The notes beneath the pieces were generated by a model that saw nothing but the letters and a program-made list of their open reading frames with translations, was not told the origin of the DNA and made no database searches. A program made the translations under genes and the position numbers. Of a stretch of DNA of 64,000 nucleotides, positions 56,503 to 64,000 are shown one piece after another. Origin of the DNA: Phlebotomus papatasi (Eukaryota; Arthropoda; Insecta; Diptera; Psychodidae). Location: assembly GCF_024763615.1 (NCBI RefSeq), contig NC_077224.1:36404712-36468711 (forward strand). The letters are read 5' to 3'. How positions within the stretch are numbered: position 1 is the first letter of the stretch; every line of letters begins with the position of its first letter.

Positions 56503-56881
56503 GATTTTGTAGTAAAACAGTAAAACCCAACTTTTAGTCAATAGTGTATAGAAGTTTCACAATTTACGATTAGATTAATAGTGACTCAAAAACAAAATTT
56601 TTCTACTTTCATTTAAGTTATGTTTCACTCTAATGGTGTAAGATTTTGTAGTAAAACAGTAAAACCCAACTTTTAGTCAATAGTGTATAGAAGTTTCACA
56701 ATTTACGATTAGATTAATAGTGACTCAAAAACAAAATTTTTCTACTTTCATTTAAGTTATGTTTCACTCTAATGGTGTAAGATTTTGTAGTAAAACAATA
56801 AACCCAACTTTTAGTCAATAGTGTATAGAAGTTTCACAATTTACGATTAGATTGATAGTGACTCAAAAACAAAATTTTTCA
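56503..56881. repeat. 139-bp tandem repeat, 2.7 copies
   Basis: GATTTTGTAGTAAAACA starts at 56503, 56642 and 56781, a spacing of exactly 139. The first two copies are nearly the same; the third lacks one base early and is cut short. Non-coding. Confidence 0.92.
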
Positions 56882-57809
56882 ATATTTTATTGTGTAGACA
56901 CAATAAAATAGAAGCAATGCCTAGATCTTGAAAAAAATTGCCTACGCTTGTGTGTAGTAAAAACTGACAATATATGAACATAAAAAATTATCTACTGGAA
57001 CTAGTGTGTAGAAGCCATAATTCTATTGTAGGCTAAAAGATTTTAAATTCCAATAGGAGTAGTTATTTTTCTTTCTTGTTGAATGATTTTGAAATGTAAT
57101 AGGATTAATGGGATCATATTGGTTCTTGTTTTGATTAAATAGTCAGTAAGTAAATAAATTATTTGACAAGAAAATTAACAATTAAAAGCTCGATTGATTC
57201 ATGAAGCTTTGTTTTGATTTTTACTGAGTATTAATTAACGTTAATCCACATTCTTGTACCTAGAAATCTTACCCTCACACGAAGAAATACCATTCCAGTA
57301 CCAATTCCAATAATTAAAAGAATTTTTAATGGATGGATTCTAACTCTAATAGGCTAAGTGATTTCGATCCCAATAGGGATCCCAATTTAACAAAAAAAAT
57401 CCTGAAGTACTTGCTACCGCCAATTTCGTTAATGAATTAAAGTGTGAAAATGGAAAGGAAATTATTCAACACGTAGAAAGAGTCCGTTGTTCCTGATAAA
57501 GGGAAAATAAAATGTGTATGAATCAAAATTTGCAACTCACGTGAAATTTGATGACGGTGATCTGAAATTATTTTCATTTTACAATTTTAAAAGAAAAACT
57601 TGTCCAACATGAATATCATTTAAAAATATCGCGAAAGATCAGTAAGATTTAAAACTAGAGAAGGTTGATTTTTAGATTAGACTTCATGAAAATTAATTTT
57701 TTTTTAACTTATTTTTAGAATAATAAATTAATTTTCACTGTGCCAAGTTATTATAAATTATTAAAAAAAAATTTGTTTTCAAATGTTTTTAATCTGTCAA
57801 TTAAATGTA

Positions 57810-58330
57810 GGAGATCTCAGTGGCACAATAGGCAAGACCGTTGGCTCTTATGGTGTCTATAGAGCAATGATTTGACGGGACACACTGGAAGCAATTTTTG
57901 TCAAAAATTGCCTTAAAAAAAATCTGACGTTTCTGCCTACAAGGATAGGGGAGGGAAATTTTCTTTAAAAAGACATTTTTTAAAGAATGCTGGGTACCAG
58001 TGTGTAGAGGCCTTTAGGCGGTGAGATGTCTCTGACTCGACTCTTACAGCTGTGAGTTCGAGTCTTGCCCGGTGCAAGGTGCAAGCAACTCAATGGCAAG
58101 AAAAAGGCATTTTTCACTGTGATAAAACTTAATAAAATGCAACACCTCTGCCCAAAAACCTTCAGGAACACGGAAGAAGCATTCACTACTGGGAAGGCTT
58201 TGGGCGATCTACGATCAGCAGATTCTTCCATCACGAGGCACATTGTAATGATTAGATTGTAATACCAAATAAAGTGTCTCGATACGATCAATTCAATGTA
58301 ATGCCCTAGACTTAGTGGAAAATGATGGAA
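57810..58330 (+). mobile_element. tRNA-derived SINE-like element, split by a MITE
   Basis: A-box-like text (CTCAGTGGCACAATAGG, 57815) and B-box-like text (GAGTTCGAGTCTTGCCC, 58054) belong to a tRNA-type head. They are pushed apart by a palindromic MITE of about 140 bp (about 57881-58016, containing GCAATTTTTGTCAAAAATTG and ending GTGTGTAGAGGCC). The body continues to about 58330. The head identity is approximate. Confidence 0.4.
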
Positions 58331-58487
58331 ATGTAGTTTGACCATTATTTCTAATATAATTACGCTAAGCCGCCTCTCGGCTAATCCTCAGGTCTGTGAG
58401 GAAGTGTTAATTCCTTATTGCTGGTTTTTATTTATGTATTTTATTTAGGTGGAAAAATCCACTTAAATTCCACGAACATTCCATGGA

Positions 58488-59247
58488 TAGGGTAAAGGCT
58501 CATAATTTAATCCAGTCTGCTTATAAGCATCGATGTTCCAAGTTTGAAGTGCGATATTTTCAATACTAATTTGCTTCTTTGTTACTTTCTTTTCAGAAGG
58601 ATTGTTTAGAAACTTGGCAAGCTATTTATTATCTTATTTTTTACTAAAATTAGTCTTAATACGTTTAAAAATGAATTGATATGTAGAGGTGAATTTGACT
58701 CTTATTTTGAACAACTTGGTTATTAATTTGTCCAACTTGGCTGTAAATTTGGACAGCTAATCCGCCTCAACATGATGCCCATTGTTCTTCATTTTATGAG
58801 CCAATCTTACCGAGTCCTCTTCCTGTTCATATAAGGGAAACGTAGAATGTCACAAGCCCGGAACCTTTCCATATCATTCATTAAAGTGAGTTGACTTCGT
58901 GCGGATTCGATCATTCCTAGCCTTTCCGGGAGCCTTTCAAGGCATTTCTCGCTACATCTCTTTCGTAGAGATGATGCTTCTTTGTTTCTCCAGGTATTTG
59001 TCCAACCTAGTCATCACAGAAGCTAAAACTTCACGAAATTTTGAGAAAAAAAACACCTGTCCAAAATAAGAACCATCACCTCACTGGTATATCTTCCAAT
59101 AAGAACAAATATTTAGATAGAATTCATTATTCATCAAATATTGGAATAAAAATCCATCATTTTAATCTATTTATTTTTAATGTCCAATTTTATCCTCAAA
59201 GTGTCCAAAATAAGAAACTGGACAAAATTATGAGCCTTTCCCCTCTA
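58488..59247 (-). mobile_element. Pogo-like element, second copy of the 49793 family
   Basis: The ends TAGGGTAAAGGCTCATAATT and AAAATTATGAGCCTTTCCCC pair, with TA flanks. The interior is inverted relative to 49793-50864 and carries the same broken helix-turn-helix region (58890-59000). Confidence 0.65.
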
Positions 59248-59299
59248 TCCCACAGAAAAAATCCAGCATAAATCCATCAAATTTTCCTTGGAACCCATT

Positions 59300-60345
59300 C
59301 TAGAAAATTTCTATGGATTTTTTGAAGGAAAAATACTGTAAAATTGCGAGGAATTTTTCGCTTGTTATTCCTATTCCGCTTTCTTTTGCTACGGGGTAAG
59401 TTTTTACAAGTATTGCTGATGCAAATTGCATTCTTCTTCTCCAATGGTTATTCTTAAAATCATTGCATTGCAAAGTCCTTCGGATTAACTACCAAATTCA
59501 AATTTTCTAACAGTCTAATCAGGTAACCCCTATGGACTTATCGCCATCTACCACTGAAATCACTTCGGATTGCCTCGCTTGGTGTAGCCGAAGTGCCCGA
59601 AGACCAAACCGATGTCTCGCTCGCCACAACATTGTCAAATCAAACGCGATCCAGATTTTGACTTGAAAGGACGTGTATTGTTGTTTGCTCCGTGTGAGGA
59701 ATTTCTGGGCTTGAATAGCCATTTTCTGTATTGAATCGCAGTCAGGCTGGTGCACTAAATATCCCCAGAACGGTAATTTGCCTTTATCACTTTGTCTTAT
59801 TTACCTTTTTTCCCAACTACCAATTGACGTTTCACACATTTTTCGCCCATTCCCCATCTCTTTTTTTCTTTTTCTCCCCGCAATTGTGTGTGTGTTAAAT
59901 TTTAGTGGTGTGTGTCTCGGGTGAGGGAACATTCAGTGGAGACACAAAAATGAGAAATTGACAAGGGGCGTTTTGGGTATTTTGTATTTTGTTTGTGCAA
60001 AAAAAAAAAAGGGTCCTCTTTGGGGCGCTATCTTCGGTGTCTTGGAGTGTTTAGGGTTGCAGGTGGTATTTTTTGAGAAAATGTTGATAATGTGTGTGGT
60101 TTTGGGGGATAGAAGAAGATTTGGAGGATATTTTGCTAATGTTTGGGGATTTCTGGGTATCTTTCCAGGTTCAGAGGAAGAGAGAGAGTGGAGTGTGGTG
60201 GCGGAGATTGTAGAGAGGATTTTCAGGGAGCTGTTTTTGGTGATAAGGAGAGAGGAAAGGGAGGTTTTTTTTGGTGGTTTGTTGGTGTCTCTCTGCTTCT
60301 TTCCTTTTTCCCTTTGCGGTTTCCTCTTCCCCCTCTCTTCTTCAG
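59300..60345 (+). promoter_or_regulatory. INTS6 leader region with probable 5' UTR intron
   Basis: The pyrimidine-rich tract before TTCTTCAG at 60345 is a strong acceptor. Candidate donors are ACGGG|GTAAGT (59396) and CTCGG|GTGAGG (near 59918). A start-site-like CATTCAGTGG lies at 59930-59939, after TTGACGTTTCACAC. ORFs here are G-rich, on both strands, and not recognisable as proteins. Confidence 0.4.
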
Positions 60346-60352
60346 CTCGAAA

Positions 60353-60397
60353 ATGTCCAGCTTAGAGATTGATGGTCAAACTGTGGGTGAGCTATGA
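60353..60397 (+). CDS. Upstream ORF of INTS6 (14 codons)
   Basis: It reads MSSLEIDGQTVGEL and its stop TGA (60395-60397) overlaps the INTS6 start in the string ATGA. The ATG has A at -3, a better context than the INTS6 start. This would favour initiation at the uORF followed by reinitiation or leaky scanning. Not known to be translated. Confidence 0.4.
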   Translation: MSSLEIDGQTVGEL

Positions 60398-63231
60398 CAA
60401 TAATCCTCTTCCTCATTGACACATCCGCCTCCATGTGCCAGCGTGCGCATGTGAATGGTGTGCAAAAATCCTACTTGGACATCGCCAAGGGGGCCGTGGA
60501 GACATTCCTCAAGTACCGTCAGCGTAGTCAGGATTGTATGGGTGATCGGTATATGTTGCTGAGTTTTGAGGATCCCCCGTCCAATGTCAAAGCTGGCTGG
60601 AAGGAGAATCATGCCACGTTTATGAATGAACTGAAGAATCTTCAGAGTACGGGGCTAACGTCAATGGGTGAGGCACTGAAGAATGCCTTTGATCTGCTCA
60701 ATCTCAATAGGATGCAATCGGGCATTGATACCTATGGTCAGGGAAGGTGTCCATTCTACCTGGAGACATCAGTTATCATTGTGATAACTGATGGGGGAAA
60801 GTATTCATCGCGGAATGGGGTTCATAATGAGATTGTTCTGCCACTTCATGCCCAAATTCCGGGCACAAAGTTGACCAAGGAGCCATTTCGATGGGATCAG
60901 AGATTATTTTCGCTGGTACTGAGGATGGCTGGGAATAAAGTGGATGAGAGGGTTGATGGGAAAGTGCCTCATGATGATAGTCCCATTGAGAAAATGTGTG
61001 AAGTGACTGGAGGGAGATCGTACAGGGTTAAATCCCACTATGTCCTCAATCAGTGCATAGAGAGTCTGGTGCAGAAGGTGCAACCGGGTGTTGTGGTGCA
61101 TTTTGATCAGTTGGCCCCGAAGGATCTCAAGGATGGCGAAGTGCAGGATATTGCATTTCAGACCACCAAAAAGATGATCTATGTGCAGAAGCATCCATCA
61201 CAGAAGACCTATCCGGTTGGCTATTGGCCAATACCTGAACCCTACTGGCCAGATCCAAAAGCCCTCTCCCTGCCACCCAGGGATGCTCATCCGAAAATCC
61301 GTATTGTAACACCGTGCATTGATGAGCCGCAGATGGTGAGAAATTTCCCAATAGATAAATATGAGCTGGAAGCAAGTCCACTGACCCTGCAGATTCTGTC
61401 AAAGAGGGAAACGACAAAATGTTGGTCGGTAATTGTTTCCGGAATGCACAGTTCTGATGCTCCATTTGGGTATCTGAAAGCCAATGCGACATTTACCCAA
61501 GTCTACCTTATGGTACTGCCATATAACTATCCGGTTCTCCTGCCCCTACTCGGGGATCTGTTCCACAAGTACAATTCCAATCCGCCCAATGATTGGATCT
61601 ACAAATTTTCCAACTATGTCCGGAACATCCCACAGTACTATTGTCCATTTTTGCGTAGAGCTCTGGGCAGTGCTAGTGTTCCCTATCAATTGCTGCAGTA
61701 CATCATTCCGGAGAATTTGGACAGCTACCTGAGTCCGGCTGTGGCTAATTATTTGAAAAATCTCAAGAATACGGCCAAGCAGGATCAGGAGAATCTCTGT
61801 GTTAGGGTATTTAAGCAGCTGAAGCAGCCAAAGCCGGCGTATCATCAGATGGAGACGGTTAAATTGAATTGTGGACAGCAACTTAGGCGGGACTTGGTGT
61901 CCCATCCAATGCTCAGGGATACCTTCAGCAAGATCCACAGTGACATCAGTATCTATGAAAATTACACAATAGTCATCCCAACGGCCTATGCTCCCAATTC
62001 ACCCAAGAACTACCGGAATCCCTTTGATATTCCGCGAAAGGAGTTAATTGATGAGATAGCTAGGATGCGAGAGAATTTCTTCAAGCTACCCACCACAGGA
62101 ATCAGTGTCTACACCAAAGATGCTGGACATTGTTTGCCCATCTCCGAGATGGGTAACTATCAGGAGTATCTGAAGAACAAGGAGACGCCGCTGAGGGAAA
62201 TTGAGCCGACAAATGTGCGACAGCATATGTTTGGGAATCCCTACAAGAAGGATAAGCACATGGTGATGGTGGATGAGGCGGATTTGGGTGATGTGGCACC
62301 CATGAAGCCAAATACTCCAATGACAAAAAAAGTGGATGGGAAGATGACGAGGAAGCGAAAGGCAGGACCTATATCAAAAGATTACAAATTCCGCCGAATG
62401 TCAACGGGATCAAGGCATTCGGCACCAGCTGCTCTCGGTGGGATGATGTCAGATTCCGAAGATGAGACTCTGAGTGAAGTTAGCTCAGTGGTTGATGATC
62501 CAGATGAGCAGAGACTTATTGTGGACTTTGAATTCAATGAGCCACCCACCGATGATTTTCCCATCAATGGCCATGTGCAGAGTTTCATTAATGGTGAAAT
62601 TGAAGATCCAGAAGACATTGGAATGCCCCTAATGGCTCTTCCACCGGCAAATGGTCCACCAGCAACTGCCCCAGTTCCACCTCAATCACCTGCAACACCA
62701 GCCGTCGCTCCTCCATCAATAATTGTCCATCACAATGACATCAATGATGCCCAGGAGATTTCCAAGATTCTCCAGCAGTGTCACAATGGCAATGACTCCA
62801 GATCCATCTTCCATGATCGCATCAGCAATGTGGAAGTTGAACAAACACCCAGGCCCCTTGATATCTTCACCAATCACAAAATCGCAGAAGTTGCAGAAAT
62901 CCCAGAAGCCACCATTACCACCATCCCGGAAATCACAATAAAACCCGAACCGCCAGAGCTGGACGAAGAACAAAAAGAGAACATCCGACAGGCAAATCTA
63001 GAAACCCGCACAATGATCTTCAGGGATATACGACGTCCAGGCAGAGACTATAGTCTCCTCCTTGAGCATCTCAATCTGGTCAAAGGGAATTTTGAGACAA
63101 AATTCAACTTTGTCCAAATGTGCATCAATGAATCAATGCGTTTTCGGCGGAAACGCATGGCAGACAGCATTCAAGAATGGTGGGAAAGACAAATTGACAA
63201 ATTAGAATCCAATCCACACTTGAATTGCTAA
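60394..63231 (+). CDS. INTS6: Integrator complex subunit 6
   Basis: 945 codons in one exon. The N-terminus MTIILFLIDTSASM is the start of the VWA domain with the MIDAS motif D9-x-S11-x-S13 and IVITDGGK near residue 130. The long middle follows the family (AGWKENHATFMNELKNLQ, GRCPFYLE, EPFRWDQRLF, MGNYQEYL). A Pro-rich linker lies at about 745-775, and the conserved C-terminal domain at about 874-940 (FRDIRRPGRD ... FRRKRMADSI). Human INTS6 has 887 residues. The protein is a subunit of the nuclear Integrator complex and is known to contact the PP2A module, acting in snRNA 3' processing and early termination by RNA polymerase II. AATAAA lies directly after the stop (63236-63241). A single-exon coding region is unusual for this family. 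Confidence 0.95.
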   Translation: MTIILFLIDTSASMCQRAHVNGVQKSYLDIAKGAVETFLKYRQRSQDCMGDRYMLLSFEDPPSNVKAGWKENHATFMNELKNLQSTGLTSMGEALKNAFDLLNLNRMQSGIDTYGQGRCPFYLETSVIIVITDGGKYSSRNGVHNEIVLPLHAQIPGTKLTKEPFRWDQRLFSLVLRMAGNKVDERVDGKVPHDDSPIEKMCEVTGGRSYRVKSHYVLNQCIESLVQKVQPGVVVHFDQLAPKDLKDGEVQDIAFQTTKKMIYVQKHPSQKTYPVGYWPIPEPYWPDPKALSLPPRDAHPKIRIVTPCIDEPQMVRNFPIDKYELEASPLTLQILSKRETTKCWSVIVSGMHSSDAPFGYLKANATFTQVYLMVLPYNYPVLLPLLGDLFHKYNSNPPNDWIYKFSNYVRNIPQYYCPFLRRALGSASVPYQLLQYIIPENLDSYLSPAVANYLKNLKNTAKQDQENLCVRVFKQLKQPKPAYHQMETVKLNCGQQLRRDLVSHPMLRDTFSKIHSDISIYENYTIVIPTAYAPNSPKNYRNPFDIPRKELIDEIARMRENFFKLPTTGISVYTKDAGHCLPISEMGNYQEYLKNKETPLREIEPTNVRQHMFGNPYKKDKHMVMVDEADLGDVAPMKPNTPMTKKVDGKMTRKRKAGPISKDYKFRRMSTGSRHSAPAALGGMMSDSEDETLSEVSSVVDDPDEQRLIVDFEFNEPPTDDFPINGHVQSFINGEIEDPEDIGMPLMALPPANGPPATAPVPPQSPATPAVAPPSIIVHHNDINDAQEISKILQQCHNGNDSRSIFHDRISNVEVEQTPRPLDIFTNHKIAEVAEIPEATITTIPEITIKPEPPELDEEQKENIRQANLETRTMIFRDIRRPGRDYSLLLEHLNLVKGNFETKFNFVQMCINESMRFRRKRMADSIQEWWERQIDKLESNPHLNC

Positions 63232-64000
63232 AAAAAATAAAAAAGTGCGCGAGATAGTGACGATAAAAGGAGAAGAAAAAAAAACTTATCACTCTCTACA
63301 GTGAATGTGCGGGATTTTTTTTGTGAGCAGCAAATGGCCAGAAGATGAGAAAAAAAGACCCACAAAAGGCATGATTTTTATTTTAGCCAAACACCTTCAA
63401 TTCTTTTACCACAGATTTTTAACTCCCCCAAGAAATGCTACCCCCCTTTTATTTTTTTCTTCATTCCATGCCAACCACAGACTTGAATTGCAGATATATT
63501 CTCAAGAAAGAAAACAAATCATTTGTAAATCTAATTGTCGATTGAAAAGTAATAAAAGGTCTACAGTGTCTTCATTCATGGGCTTCTTGGAAGGATTTTT
63601 CTCAGTCTTCTGTTGATTTTTCTCCAAATTGCAAAAAAAAATATAGGTTGACCTCAGTTTACGTGATTTTAAAAACACGAGGATTAGGATAAAAAGGGGT
63701 GGCAAAGCGTCCCAGGCTTTGCGAAATGCTCGAACTCGTGACTTAGATACTAGAGGAGACCGGGGAGGTTTGGGACACTTTTATTTTTGACTTTGAGACA
63801 CTATTCCAAAAAATCACGATAGCGTATCATAATTTTATGCGGTCTTAGGATACTTATGGGTATTGACTTTATAAAAAGTACTCGATAGAACTTGGAAAAC
63901 AAATGAGTTTTCTTGGAGAAGATAAAACATTTAACTTGACGCTTTGTCCCAAACCTCCCCAATTTGGGGTAGTATGTGACGCATTTTTTCTAGCATAATT
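63232..64000. other. INTS6 3' flank with repeat ends
   Basis: The 3' UTR is A/T-rich. From about 63696 there is an end of the GCGTCCCAGGCTTTGCG family, and from 63756 a TIR-type element (GGAGACCGGGGAGGTTTGGG with its complement CCCAAACCTCCCC near 63950) that may run past the window. No gene. Confidence 0.5.

Larger units (their letters stand above)
54335..60345. other. Intergenic region between GINS1 and INTS6
   Basis: No conserved coding exon. It holds the long satellite-like repeat (54690-56121), a perfect-looking hairpin (56215-56302), a 139-bp tandem array, an interrupted SINE-like element, a pogo-like element (58488-59247) and the INTS6 leader region (about 59300-60345). Stretch 56890-57800 is AT-rich with one GTGTGTAG MITE edge near 57000. 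Confidence 0.5.

Noticed and set aside
59958..60397. ORFs of 135 and 84 codons before INTS6
   Set aside because: G-rich leader or intron sequence with no family likeness; only the last 14 codons after 60353 matter, as a possible uORF.

Overview
The window looks like nuclear DNA from an AT-rich insect, most likely a fly (Diptera), possibly a nematoceran such as a sand fly. The evidence is eukaryotic gene structure with GT-AG introns, metazoan-only families (Integrator subunit 6, TCP11-like, TMEM62, RTEL1), compact 65-85 nt introns beside very long ones, and a dense load of short terminal-inverted-repeat (TIR) transposons. The species assignment is inference; nothing in the window fixes it.

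Six protein-coding genes can be rebuilt. From left to right: a CCDC9-like coiled-coil protein (minus strand, exons 8346-7665 and 4341-4091); a TMEM62-like membrane metallophosphoesterase (plus, 8948-9148 and 16681-18483); a TCP11-like 1 protein (plus, 35877-35983, 36060-36703, 39617-40290); the Fe-S DNA helicase RTEL1 (minus, 53532-53335, 53250-51715, 48169-47255, 40626-40420); GINS complex subunit 1/PSF1 (plus, 53685-53821, 53887-54334); and Integrator subunit 6 (plus, 60394-63231, coding part in one exon). All splice joins were checked by hand for GT-AG ends, reading phase and continuity of the family alignment. The last RTEL1 exon is short and 6.6 kb from its neighbour, so a plain ORF scan misses it.

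The genes form pairs. CCDC9-like and TMEM62 are head to head across 601 bp. RTEL1 and GINS1 are head to head across only 152 bp, and both act at replication forks. TCP11L1 and RTEL1 are tail to tail with 129 bp between stop codons and crossed poly(A) signals. INTS6 stands alone behind a probable 5' UTR intron and a 14-codon upstream ORF whose stop overlaps the INTS6 start as ATGA.

Most of the remaining sequence (18.5-35.9 kb, 54.3-60.3 kb and every long intron) is mobile DNA. It holds two Tc1/mariner-like relics, at least a dozen TA-flanked TIR elements with related ends, two pairs of elements carrying remnants of pipsqueak-type DNA-binding domains (pogo-like transposase N-termini), repeated satellite-like blocks, tandem arrays of 29, 139 and about 142 bp, and a tRNA-like gene. 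The most striking structure is a 5.0 kb TIR element at 25930-30936. Its 1.1 kb inverted arms are about 99% identical, and each carries the same promoter-like sequence and a two-exon unit with intact splice sites.
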